A stretch of DNA of 64,000 nucleotides from Valencia hispanica (Eukaryota; Chordata; Actinopteri; Cyprinodontiformes; Valenciidae): positions 47,715,818 through 47,779,817 of the forward strand of contig OY747716.1 in assembly GCA_963556495.2 (NCBI GenBank). Reading direction: 5' to 3'. A program made the translations under genes and the position numbers. The notes beneath the pieces are model-generated. The model was not told the DNA's origin, searched no databases, and saw only the letters and a program-made list of their open reading frames with translations. Each line of letters opens with the position of its first letter. The stretch's first letter is position 1. Shown piece after piece: positions 1-8,407 of this stretch.

Positions 1-240
1 CTTACACAACTAAAGTGCAAAATATTTGCTGTATTTTGTAAGTTATAATTATATTCCTTTTTTTATTTTCATCTGTCATTGAAAGGAAAGGAAATAAAAT
101 AACTAGCAATAACTGTTAAGAAGACAGCGTGAACGTTGTAGCGCTTAACTGTTATATGTTTAGAACAAGTTTTATTAAAACAATAATTGAAAAACAACTT
201 AATACTGTGGTTTTCCTCGGCATCAATTAGGAATTCGTTC
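1..240. other. AT-rich leader of copy A, nothing recognised (also 5908-6147)
   Basis: No coding or known repeat signal is visible in this AT-rich stretch. A 75-codon open frame on the minus strand (69-296) is identical in both copies and runs into the neighbouring SINE and L2 relics, so I treat it as chance. Confidence 0.5.
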
Positions 241-275
241 CGTAACCGGGGTTGCGGGTTCGAATCCCTGCACCA
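241..275 (+). repeat. tRNA-like SINE relic (B box), copy A
   Basis: The sequence contains GGTTCGAATCC, a canonical RNA polymerase III B box, in a context like the T arm of a tRNA and followed by CACCA. No D arm, anticodon arm or matching acceptor stem can be built upstream, so this is the head fragment of a tRNA-derived SINE and not a tRNA gene. L2 sequence starts a few bases downstream, at about 279. Confidence 0.5.
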
Positions 276-278
276 GGT

Positions 279-1256
279 GACTCTGAACCCATTCAAACCC
301 TAAATCAATGCATTGACCAAATCAATGGATGGATGTGCCATAACTTTCTCCAGCTGAATAGAAACAAAACTGAAGTGATTATTTTTGGACCCAAGGAGGA
401 ACGATCAAGAGTCAGCACACAGCTTCAGTTAATACAGCTAGAAACTACAGATCAGGCCTGAAACCTAGGTGTAGTAATGGACTCAGACCTGAACCTCCAG
501 GGTCACATAAAGGCCAATAACAAGGTCAGCCTTCTATCACCTGAAGAACATTTCTAGGATTAAAGGACTGATGTCGCAACAGGACCTAGAAAAACTCATC
601 CATGCGTTTATCTTTAGTCGGATTGATTACTGCAACAGCGTCTTCACAGGTCTGCCTAAAAAGTCAATCAGACAGCTGCAGCTGATCCAGAACGCTGCTG
701 CTCGTGTTCCTCACTAGAACCAGGAAAGTAGAGCACATCACCCCAGTTCTAAAGTCCTTACACTGGCTCCCTGTAGCTCAGAGAATAGACTTCTAAATAC
801 GTCTACTAGTTTATAAATCATTACATGGCTTAGCACCAAAATATGTTGAAGACCTGTTGTCATGGTACCAACCACCAAGACCACTCAGGTCCTCCAACTC
901 TAGCCTACTAAACATCCATAGACTCAGAACTAAACATGGAGAAGCAGCTTTCAGTTTCTATGCTCCTCTTATCTGGAACAGACTTCCTGACGAGTGTAGA
1001 GCTGCTGAAACTCTGAACTGCTTTAAATCGAGACTAAAAACCATCTGTTTAGAATTGCCTTCGATTAAATGCTTGATGTTATATGTATGAAATGTGTTCA
1101 TGCTCTCTTGCTTTTTTTTATTTTTCTCTTGCTTTATTGTGTATCATGTGTAATGTGTGTTTCTTTTATGTGTTTCTTTTAAATCACCAAATCATGTAAA
1201 GCACCTTGAATTACCCTGCTGTTGAAAGTGTGCTGTACAAATAAAATTGCCTTGCC
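279..1256 (+). mobile_element. L2-type LINE 3' fragment (decayed RT C-terminus and 3' tail), copy A
   Basis: This is the 3' part of a non-LTR retrotransposon reverse transcriptase ORF plus its 3' UTR. Translation in shifting frames gives the post-catalytic RT region of the L2/CR1 group: [19 protein letters not shown], then LEKLIHAFIFSRIDYCN, PKKSIRQLQLIQNAAAR, and the C-terminal AFSFYAPLIWNRLPDECR followed by FKSRLKT. The tail ends in a short A-rich motif (ACAAATAAAATTGCC). The catalytic part is absent, so the copy is 5' truncated. Stops follow DQA (about 460) and NAAARV (about 716). An extra C near 512, absent from copy B, breaks one more frame. It is dead and non-coding. Assignment to L2 rather than a related clade is from memory of the family. 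Confidence 0.85.
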
Positions 1257-1960
1257 TCTGTCCATCTCAGTCGTTGTGTCCTGCTATAGGCTGAACGGAT
1301 AGACGCAACGCCATTATCCGTCGACGCAAGGTCTCTCCATGACCTACGCAAAGACGCACAGAGTAGAGCCCGATTTTCTTACTATCCATCGAACAAAACA
1401 GAGAGCGCCCGCCTGTGATTGCTCAGCAACAACAACTACAGCCATCATTTCCGGCTTGAAGCTACTTGCTTTAAATTTGTCAACAGCACCGGCGTTGACA
1501 GAGTTGTGGAAAAATCTTGCGGAAGCAGACAGAGTGCAAATTGAGGAACGTCTGGCAGAAGAAGTTTGAAAATAGGAACCTTTGTACAACCATTCACTGA
1601 AGGAATACAAAGAGGCTAAGCTGATTTTTTTACTCCTGGAAGTAGGCAGACGCGCCAGAAAAGGTGAGCTCCCCCTGCTGTCCTGGAGGAGAATTACTTT
1701 GCAACACTGACACACCGACGGAGAGGTATAAAAGGAAAACGTCTCCGTCAATACGTCTGCGTGTGAGTGCAAACTTGCTGATGGAGGAGTATAATCCAGG
1801 CTTTAGACTGTTGGAGGACAGACTGACCACTTTTCTTCACTCTGCTACTTTTCTCTTCTACTACTCTCCAGTTGCTTTATTTGCTGTTATTTTGACTGTT
1901 AACTTTGTTTTTTCTCTCCATAGAAGCTAGACATGGTCTGGTATTCTGCTTAGCTGTAAT
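1257..1960 (+). pseudogene. PIF/Harbinger-like MADF fragment, copy A (broken)
   Basis: The open frame from 1,339 encodes a segment ending RVQIEERLAEEV, which looks like the start of a MADF (Myb/SANT-like) DNA-binding domain of the kind carried by PIF/Harbinger transposons. Two substitutions relative to copy B, C to T giving TGA at 1,567 and T to G giving TAG a few codons later, end it inside the domain. The rest of the MADF (KYEPLYNHSLKEYKEAKL in copy B) lies beyond the stops. A possible splice donor (AAAAG/GTGAGC) sits near 1,663. No second exon, transposase or terminal inverted repeats are evident. The 3' part to 1,960 is assigned by adjacency only. Confidence 0.55.
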
Positions 1961-2099
1961 ACCCTGTTGGACGGAGGGCTTCGACTGGGATAACTGAGCA
2001 TCCTTTATGTCCTGTTATCAACTTTTTACTTTCTTTAACATAGAAAGTTCTCTTCTTTTGTCCTTTCTTGAACCCCCCCCCCAGACGTTGTGACCTTTG
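1961..2099. other. Short unrecognised segment with a poly-C run (copy A)
   Basis: It contains a pyrimidine-rich stretch ending in a run of 10 C (about 2,073-2,082; 11 C in copy B) followed by AG, superficially like a splice acceptor. No coding partner is visible. Confidence 0.3.
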
Positions 2100-2425
2100 C
2101 AGGGTTGCGGGGGGCTGGTGCCCATCTCCAGCAGTCATGGGGCGAGAGGCGGGATTCACCCTGGACAGGTCACCAGTCCATTGCAGAGCAACACGGAGAC
2201 AAACAACCACGCACACAAACTCATACCTAAAGTCAACTTAGAGAGACCAATTAACCTAACAGTCATGTTTTTGGACTGTGGGAGGAAGCCGGAGTACCAA
2301 GAGGGAACCCACGCATGCACATGGAGAACATGCAAACTCCATGCAGAAAGACCTCCGCTGGATTTGAACACGGGACCTTCTTCTTGCAAGGCAACAATGC
2401 TACTAACTGTGCCAATGTGCTGCCA
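2100..2425 (-). mobile_element. tRNA-related SINE-like repeat, copy A
   Basis: On the minus strand it begins GGCAGCACATTGGCACAGTT (A-box-like TGGCACAGTTAG), then has GTGTTCAAATCC (B-box-like), and continues through a body with GCATGTTCTCC and CCTCCCACAGTCC on the minus strand. This family, which ends near CTGGTGACCTGTCCAGGGTG and CCCGCCTCTCGCC, is very common in teleost genomes. It is about 325 bp and near full length. I know the sequence family from general experience but cannot give its database name. Confidence 0.65.
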
Positions 2426-2496
2426 TAACTCACATTTATGCCGTCACTTTTTGACTCTGTAACTTTGCAACCAGGACCGCATTGTTTTTAGCATAT

Positions 2497-2624
2497 AAAG
2501 TAAAAACAGCAATAAGGCGTGATGTACACACAAAACATGATACATTTAAGCATTAATCAAAGGCAGCTCTAAATAGATGAGTTTTTAGTTCTGATTTAGA
2601 ACAGCTCATTGGGGGGGGGGGGGG
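2497..2624 (-). mobile_element. L2-type LINE 3' UTR fragment, copy A (truncated at poly-G)
   Basis: Corresponds to 8,762-8,891 of copy B. On the minus strand it runs from the poly-C run through AGCTGTTCTAAATCAGAACT and AGAGCTGCCTTTGATTAATG into the 3' UTR. The true 3' end of the element is missing because copy A lacks the 354 bp that hold it. Confidence 0.7.
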
Positions 2625-2881
2625 TACTATACTAATTTTAAAATGCTTTCTACATCAAATACAGCGTGTCTCTGAAGTGTACAGAACAATGTTAAAACCT
2701 ATTTCACCAACAACATGAGATTTATCCTGTACAAATCAACTAAAAAAACTAATGAATCTGTTAGAAGTAATACAAATTGAAAAGCTGCAATTACCTGGTT
2801 GAATAAGTGTTAGTTTAATGGTGTTCCTATCAATGCAGCGAGGCCACATCTATAATTGCTCAGAAAATGATTTGTGCCTAC
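2625..2881. other. Unrecognised AT-rich segment (intron or intergenic)
   Basis: No repeat or coding signal. If the receptor pseudogene at 2,882-3,655 is real, this lies just 3' of its splice donor and would be intron. Confidence 0.4.
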
Positions 2882-3655
2882 CTTGTTAGGTTGTAATGTG
2901 GATATGTTACACTCCTTGTTGATGCAGAGGTCTTTAATACTTTCAGCGATTGCTCCGACTGCCAGCTCGATACTGAACACGGCATACGGATATGCCGTGT
3001 CAATCAACCGTTGGATCTTGGAAGCGAAAGATGTATTTGTGTCGTCGAAGGAGTTCAAAAAATGGGTTCTTCTTGTACAGATCCGAGTGTTCATCAAGAT
3101 TCCTGAGAAAATGTTTAAACCTCGAGGTGTTCCCAGATTTACGGGTTAACCCAAAGATGGTTCCAGCATTCTTCAAATTCCCTCGCACGTACTCAGACAA
3201 TCAGCTGATTGTGACCAGTTATCACTGGCCAACCAAAGCTTGTCTTTGGTGCGGTCGCTTTGAAGAACTCTGCTAAAAATGTCCTTCATATGGTCGGGTT
3301 TGGCAAAGGACACGATGACAGACGTTTTCAGTGATGTTCTTGACTGTTTCCTCTATGATGTCGTTCAGGTTGTTCTCAACAAAGATATTCTGGCAGAAAA
3401 TTGGTGTAAGCGAAGCAGATGCTGTGCCTGGCTGCGTGACGTCGGAGGCGTTCCACTGCATAGCGGCCGTATTCACCGTCGGTTGCCACAACACCGACCC
3501 AGTTCCAGTTTTTCTCCTTCCGGATTTCAACAATGGCGTGTGCCTGGTGATCATCCTCTGGCACGGTCCTCAGAAAGCTTGGAAAACTAGTTTTATCACT
3601 TAGGAGGCCAGATGTGGAACCGTAACTTATCGGTGCAAACATCAGAAAATCACCG
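2882..3655 (-). pseudogene. gprc6a: Class C GPCR ligand-binding exon, GPRC6A-like, frameshifted
   Basis: Minus-strand translation in successive frames gives the Venus-flytrap amino-acid-binding domain of a class C receptor: MFAPISYGSTSGLLSDK, PSFLRTVPEDDHQAHAIVEI, NWNWVGVVATDGEYGRYAVE, SICFAYTNFLPE (3,642-3,376); NNLNDIIEETVKNITE (to about 3,320); VIVSFAKPDHMKDIFSRVLQ, DKLWLASDNWS (to about 3,220); NAGTIFGLTRKSGNTSRFKH (3,160s); then FSIELAVGAIAESIKDLC. The motifs LSDK..FPSFLRTVP, LWLASDNWS and SIELAV...I.DLC resemble GPRC6A more than CaSR, T1R or V2R. At least four frame changes (near 3,385, 3,315, 3,205 and 3,055) show it is dead. The 3' end keeps a consensus donor, CAAG/GTAGGC, with the last exon base at 2,882. 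The receptor would be a plasma-membrane amino-acid/cation sensor. Class C identity is firm; GPRC6A rather than a fish paralogue is probable. Confidence 0.75.
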
Positions 3656-3699
3656 TTAGACCCCCTCCAAAGAGAAGAAAAAGCACCATCGCAGCATTA

Positions 3700-3731
3700 A
3701 CATACACCGATCAGACATGACATTATGACCT
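3700..3731. repeat. Short conserved transposon-end-like motif
   Basis: ATACACCGATCAGACATGAC followed by ATTATGACC resembles the terminus of a repeat common in fish (ATACACCGATCAGGCATAAC, from memory). Only this end of about 32 bp is present; no partner end was found nearby. Confidence 0.35.
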
Positions 3732-3869
3732 GAAAGGGCACCGCTCCCCTTTTTGCTTTATTTGGAAAAAAGACGTTATAGTTGTAGGGTGTTATGGAAT
3801 ATCGTAGAACTGAACCATACATACTACGCTTTTCTGGTCATGCTGACCACTCAAAAGTGCTTCCTACTG

Positions 3870-4020
3870 GAGCCACAGTCACCCATTCGCACACACTTAT
3901 ACACCAATATAAAGTTCGGTGGGCAACTTGGGGTTAAGTGCCTTGCCCAGGGGCAGGAGAAAGCTGGAATTAAACCACGACCCTCCGATTGCAAGACAAC
4001 TAATCTACCTACCGATTCGC
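3870..4020 (-). mobile_element. Decayed tRNA-related SINE
   Basis: The plus strand reads CACCCATTCGCACACACTTA, then CAACTTGGGGTTAAGTGCCT and TGCCCAGGGGCAGG, then AAACCACGACCCTCCGATTG, which is the body and reversed tRNA-like head of a SINE-type repeat common in fish. On the minus strand GGTTTAATTCC sits where the B box should be and has diverged from GGTTCGANTCC. It is an older copy than the SINE in the duplicated blocks. Confidence 0.55.
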
Positions 4021-4035
4021 AGTTCACAAACAGAT

Positions 4036-4325
4036 GCGTAATAGATAGAAAATGTAGACCCATTCTGCATTGGGTTGCACCCCATGGTACCAGATGCCTT
4101 CCCTGGGGGACTAGGCCAGAATGGACTGTTTCCAGGAGGAGCCACAGAGGGAACAAAGGAAGGAATGGGGCTTTTGGATTGCTGCTCGATTGGAGGAGGA
4201 TGGCCAATCGGGAGAACTGGGACGATTCCCGGTGGGGCCAGGCTGGTGTATGGCCCACAAGGCCCGGTGTGCCATGGCAAGCCGAGTCGTACGAGTGTGC
4301 CAAAGGTGCAACTAGGCAAACGTTA
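4036..4325. other. GC-rich stretch open in all six frames, identity unknown
   Basis: Between about 4,121 and 4,303 none of the six frames contains a stop, and several frames are open for longer: 3,753-4,352 and 4,075-4,326 on plus, 3,851-4,303 and 4,005-4,319 on minus. One plus frame is glycine/proline-rich with recurring PGG (AFPGGLGQNGLFPGG, then GTIPGGARLVYGPQGPV). I do not recognise a domain. The base composition (rich in GG, CC and GCC, poor in TA) contrasts with the AT-rich flanks and is enough to remove stops by chance. It could be a structural-protein exon fragment or an old GC-rich tandem repeat. Confidence 0.35.
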
Positions 4326-4580
4326 GTTACTAGTAAGAGTACTCTGAACTAGTTCGGCAAAGGTTTGAACTAGTAGGGGAAAATATTTAACTAGTTCTGT
4401 ATAGTTACTAACATTTATGTCACTCTTTAAATTTCATCATATAGTGCTCAGCACGGTTAAAAATGGGGGCGCAACATAGTTTCTCCAAGTGGCGTTGCCG
4501 TAGTATGCCGTTATCGGCAAGCGCAAAATCAGCCTTCCCCGGGGCAGTTGCAAATCAAGGTAGGCAAGACCTTGAATACT
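4326..4580. other. Unrecognised segment with repeated ACTAGT-type words
   Basis: From 4,321 to 4,410 the words TTACTAGT, GAACTAGTT, GAACTAGTA and TAACTAGTT recur at intervals of about 20-30 bp, possibly a decayed short tandem repeat. The remainder to 4,580 shows nothing. Confidence 0.3.
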
Positions 4581-4680
4581 ACGGGTGTTTCATCTTGGGT
4601 GCCTCACGATTACGATTCGATTATTAAACGATTATTTTTCTTGCATATTTTTCCCCCATTTTGTTTTTTTTCTTCATTCC
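4581..4680 (+). repeat. Diverged direct repeat, copy 1
   Basis: Shares GGGTGTTT, then TTGGGTGCCTCACGATTACG, TTGATTAT/TCGATTAT, AAACGAT, TTGCATATTTT and a C-rich/T-rich tail with 4,891-4,992. The copies are about 310 bp apart and perhaps 80% identical by eye. The motif resembles termini of short fish DNA transposons (CACGATTACGATTCGATTAT), but no transposase is present. Confidence 0.6.
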
Positions 4681-4890
4681 AGAGCAGCGGTCAGTTCTGA
4701 CCAGGGCGCTACTTTTTTGGTGTTTGAAGCTTTTTAGCGACACTAGGCACATATTAAATGGCAATGAGTAATACTAGTATTAAGAAGCAATGTGTATAGT
4801 TTAGATAGAATTGTAGAAATAGTGAGTTCTGTACATCTATTGTGATTATGCAACTTTGAGTCAAAGAATTAGTTTACATTACAAATATAT
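4681..4890. other. Unrecognised spacer between direct repeats
   Basis: AT-rich DNA with no coding or repeat signal beyond its position between the two 100-bp direct repeats. It could be the body of a small element or of a dimer. Confidence 0.3.
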
Positions 4891-4992
4891 TAGGGGTGTT
4901 TGATCTTTGGTGCTTCACAATTACGACTTGATTATAAAACGATCATTTTTGTTGCATATTTTCCCCCCATTTAGGTTTTTTTTTTCCATTCC
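4891..4992 (+). repeat. Diverged direct repeat, copy 2
   Basis: Second copy of 4,581-4,680, with TTGGTGCTTCACAATTACGA and AAACGATCATTTTTGTTGCA in the corresponding places. Confidence 0.6.
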
Positions 4993-5720
4993 TTCCATGG
5001 CTACTTTCTAATCTTAAATCCATTCAGTTTCCATTAACTGAAGTATCCAAATCAAACCTGTCCTGTCGTTTATTAATTTGAAACCACAAATCAAACCAAT
5101 AAATGTCCATAATATGTTTCATAATCATATCAAGGTCATATTTTCAATGAAAGCTAAAGGAAATGTGTGTTGGCAATTTAAATATAATATAGAATGACCC
5201 TATTTTGATTTCCATAAAAGAGTCAACTTGGTCCAATCCTTAAACACATCAATCATTTTCTGTTTACTTAAGTAAGACTTTTGATTTTAAACAAATTTAA
5301 AGTATTGCTGCTCTATGTGGTAAAAAGGAAAAAATAAATAAACTTCAGATCAGCTTCTACGAGTCAACCATTACAGAAATGACTTTAAAATCTAAATAGA
5401 AATAATTAATCTTCTATATTAGAAAATAAGCCTGTAACCATAATAGCTCCCTTTTTAAGTCATACGGGACAAAAATTACACAAAAATCTGAAATATTCTG
5501 AGAAAATAAATTTTTCTGAAATTTTTCTATTCAAAGTAATAGGAAATATAAAGCTGCATTCTTCCAAAGACACTTAAAGTTTATACTCCAGTCTTTGTTT
5601 TTGTTTGCTGATAATTTAATCCAGAACTGTAACTTTGCAGCGTTTTCATAGTTTCTGTGTCAGATTGACCAATGGGATGTTTGCCACCTGTCATACATAG
5701 AAACTAATCTACCAGCTATG
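4993..5720. other. AT-rich segment, nothing recognised
   Basis: About 730 bp of AT-rich DNA with no open frame of note, no tandem structure and no transposon signature that I recognise. Confidence 0.45.
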
Positions 5721-5743
5721 AGTACGCTGCTCTCTGCCACATA

Positions 5744-5900
5744 TTATGGGATGGAATGAAGGACATTTCCTTCCTGTTTCAGACTTAAAGCTCCACTTGG
5801 GCTGACGTCTGGTAAACATGAGCTGCAGCTCGGGGAGGACGCCGCGGGTAGCACCGATAAACTGGAACATGTTGCTGCTAACATGATACACAACAACAGA
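5744..5900 (-). pseudogene. Possible N-terminal exon relic of the class C receptor
   Basis: On the minus strand an open frame reads MLAATCSSLSVLPAASS, then CSSCLPDVSPSGALSLKQEG and NVLHSIP. A hydrophobic start followed by a cysteine and an LxxxGNVL-like segment is loosely what the first exon of a class C receptor looks like (signal peptide, then a stretch ending in GDxxLGGLF). It is on the same strand as, and upstream of, the receptor pseudogene at 2,882-3,655, with a plausible gap. The key GGLF-type motif is missing, so this is only a candidate. Confidence 0.2.
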
Positions 5901-6147
5901 GACGCTTCTTTCACAACTAAAGTGCAAAATATTTGCTGTATTTTGTAAGTTATAATTATATTCCTTTTTTTATTTTCATCTGTCATTGAAAGGAAAGGAA
6001 ATAAAATAACTAGCAATAACTGTTAAGAAGACAGCGTGAACGTTGTAGCGCTTAACTGTTATATGTTTAGAACAAGTTTTATTAAAACAATAATTGAAAA
6101 ACAACTTAATACTGTGGTTTTCCTCGGCATCAATTAGGAATTCGTTC

Positions 6148-6182
6148 CGTAACCGGGGTTGCGGGTTCGAATCCCTGCACCA
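6148..6182 (+). repeat. tRNA-like SINE relic (B box), copy B
   Basis: Identical to 241-275 within the duplicated block. It contains the B box GGTTCGAATCC without a foldable tRNA, immediately upstream of the copy B L2 fragment. Confidence 0.5.
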
Positions 6183-6185
6183 GGT

Positions 6186-7166
6186 GACTCTGAACCCATT
6201 CAAACCCTAAATCAATGCATTGACCAAATCAATGGATGGATGTGCCATAACTTTCTCCAGCTGAATAGAAACAAAACTGAAGTGATTATTTTTGGACCCA
6301 AGGAGGAACGATCAAGAGTCAGCACACAGCTTCAGTTAATACAGCTAGAAACTACAGATCAGGCCTGAAACCTAGGTGTAGTAATGGACTCAGACCTGAA
6401 CCTCCAGGGTCACATAAAGGCAATAACAAGGTCAGCCTTCTATCACCTGAAGAACATTTCTAGGATTAAAGGACTGATGTCGCAACAGGACCTAGAAAAA
6501 CTCATCCATGCGTTTATCTTTAGTCGGATTGATTACTGCAACAGCGTCTTCACAGGTCTGCCTAAAAAGTCAATCAGACAGCTGCAGCTGATCCAGAACG
6601 CTGCTGCTCGTGTTCCTCACTAGAACCAGGAAAGTAGAGCACATCACCCCAGTTCTAAAGTCCTTACACTGGCTCCCTGTAGCTCAGAGAATAGACTTCT
6701 AAATACGTCTACTAGTTTATAAATCATTACATGGCTTAGCACCAAAATATGTTGAAGACCTGTTGTCATGGTACCAACCACCAAGACCACTCAGGTCCTC
6801 CAACTCTAGCCTACTAAACATCCATAGACTCAGAACTAAACATGGAGAAGCAGCTTTCAGTTTCTATGCTCCTCTTATCTGGAACAGACTTCCTGACGAG
6901 TGTAGAGCTGCTGAAACTCTGAACTGCTTTAAATCGAGACTAAAAACCATCTGTTTAGAATTGCCTTCGATTAAATGCTTGATGTTATATGTATGAAATG
7001 TGTTCATGCTCTCTTGCTTTTTTTTATTTTTCTCTTGCTTTATTGTGTATCATGTGTATCATGTGTGTGTTTCTTTTATGTGTTTCTTTTAAATCACCAA
7101 ATCATGTAAAGCACCTTGAATTACCCTGCTGTTGAAAGTGTGCTGTACAAATAAAATTGCCTTGCC
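6186..7166 (+). mobile_element. L2-type LINE 3' fragment, copy B
   Basis: This is the duplicate of the L2 relic at 279-1,256 and shares its stops after DQA and NAAARV, so most of the decay predates the duplication. It lacks the extra C of copy A, leaving 6,384-6,623 open: 79 residues beginning MDSDLNLQGHIKAITRSAFY and ending in the QLQLIQNAAAR region. This is the RT thumb/connection part of an L2 ORF2-type protein, without the catalytic aspartates. The 3' UTR has a 4-bp expansion of a TATCATGTG-like stretch near 7,050 relative to copy A. Confidence 0.85.
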
Positions 7167-7248
7167 TCTGTCCATCTCAGTCGTTGTGTCCTGCTATAGG
7201 CTGAACGGATAGACGCAACGCCATTATCCGTCGACGCAAGGTCTCTCC

Positions 7249-7620
7249 ATGACCTACGCAAAGACGCACGGAGTAGAGCCCGATTTTCTTACTATCCGTC
7301 GAACAAAACAGAGAGCCCCCGCCTGTGATTGCTCAGCAACAACAACTACAGCCATCATTTCCGGCTTGAAGCTACTTGCTTTAAATTTGTCAACAGCACC
7401 GGCGTTGACAGAGTTGTGGAAAAATCTTGCGGAAGCAGACAGAGTGCAAATTGAGGAACGTCTGGCAGAAGAAGTTCGAAAATATGAACCTTTGTACAAC
7501 CATTCACTGAAGGAATACAAAGAGGCTAAGCTGATTTTTTTACTCCTGGAAGTAGGCAGACGCGCCAGAAAAGGTGAGCTCCCCCTGCTGTCCTGGAGGA
7601 GAATTACTTTGCAACACTGA
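7249..7620 (+). pseudogene. PIF/Harbinger-like MADF fragment, copy B (frame open)
   Basis: An open frame of 123 codons. Residues about 54-93 (LWKNLAEADRV, then EERLAEEVRKYEPLYNHS and LKEYKEAKL) resemble the first helix region of a MADF domain (consensus of the type LIxxVRKxPxLYDxxxxxYKD), found in the accessory DNA-binding protein of PIF/Harbinger transposons. The first 50 residues look non-conserved, and the ancestral start may have been just before ADRVQIEER. A GTGAGC donor near 7,573 would end the exon in the usual place for a split MADF gene; no partner exon is visible. Probably a transposon exon relic that has by chance stayed open. It could instead be the first exon of a domesticated gene, which is less likely. 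Confidence 0.5.
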
Positions 7621-8010
7621 CACACCGACGGAGAGGTATAAAAGGAAAACGTCTCCGTCAATACGTCTGCGTGTGAGTGCAAACTTGCTGATGGAGGAGT
7701 ATAATCCAGGCTTTAGACTGTTGGAGGACAGACTGACCACTTTTCTTCACTCTGCTACTTTTCTCTTCTACTACTCTCCAGTTGCTTTATTTGCTGTTAT
7801 TTTGACTGTTAACTTTGTTTTTTCTCTCCATAGAAGCTAGACATGGTCTGGTATTCTGCTTAGCTGTAATACCCTGTTGGACGGAGGGCTTCGACTGGGA
7901 TAACTGAGCATCCTTTATGTCCTGTTATCAACTTTTTACTTTCTTTAACATAGAAAGTTCTCTTCTTTTGTCCTTTCTTGAACCCCCCCCCCCAGACGTT
8001 GTGACCTTTG

Positions 8011-8336
8011 CAGGGTTGCGGGGGGCTGGTGCCCATCTCCAGCAGTCATGGGGCGAGAGGCGGGATTCACCCTGGACAGGTCACCAGTCCATTGCAGAGC
8101 AACACGGAGACAAACAACCACGCACACAAACTCATACCTAAAGTCAACTTAGAGAGACCAATTAACCTAACAGTCATGTTTTTGGACTGTGGGAGGAAGC
8201 CGGAGTACCAAGAGGGAACCCACGCATGCACATGGAGAACATGCAAACTCCATGCAGAAAGACCTCCGCTGGATTTGAACACGGGACCTTCTTCTTGCAA
8301 GGCAACAATGCTACTAACTGTGCCAATGTGCTGCCA
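8011..8336 (-). mobile_element. tRNA-related SINE-like repeat, copy B
   Basis: Duplicate of 2,100-2,425 with the same A- and B-box-like motifs on the minus strand. The open frames across it (for example 8,008-8,373) are also present in copy A and read through repeat sequence, so they are not genes. Confidence 0.65.
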
Positions 8337-8407
8337 TAACTCACATTTATGCCGTCACTTTTTGACTCTGTAACTTTGCAACCAGGACCGCATTGTTTTT
8401 AGCATAT

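Larger units (their letters stand above)
1..2624 (+). repeat. Segmental duplication, copy A (direct repeat of 5908-8891)
   Basis: This block matches 5,908-8,891 in the same orientation. The offset moves from 5,907 to 5,911 through three small indels: one extra C near 512, four bases missing near 1,150, and a C run of 10 against 11 near 2,075. I saw about ten differences over some 2.5 kb, so identity is roughly 99.6% by eye. The match already runs at base 1, so the left end lies outside the window. On the right it stops at a run of 14 G (2,611-2,624). Copy A lacks 354 bp present in copy B at the AGCATAT motif (2,490-2,496). It also carries a frameshift and two nonsense changes absent from copy B. 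An uncollapsed haplotype in the assembly is an alternative to a true duplication. Confidence 0.93.

Noticed and set aside
241..275. tRNA gene (and copy at 6148-6182)
   Set aside because: Only a B box and a T-arm-like stretch are present; the T stem does not pair fully and no D or anticodon arm exists upstream.
1344..1830. Minus-strand open frames opposite the MADF fragment (also 7254-7740)
   Set aside because: They are shadows of the plus-strand frame; the recognisable MADF-like motif is on the plus strand.
2073..2084. Splice acceptor after the poly-C run
   Set aside because: A pyrimidine tract followed by AG is present, but the downstream sequence is a SINE-like repeat with no exon.
2097..2462. 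Open frames of 121 codons in copies A and B (also 8008-8373)
   Set aside because: They run through a SINE-like repeat whose natural orientation is the minus strand, with no protein-like features.
3273..3603. Plus-strand open frames across the receptor exon
   Set aside because: The class C receptor motifs read on the minus strand; the plus frames are shadows.
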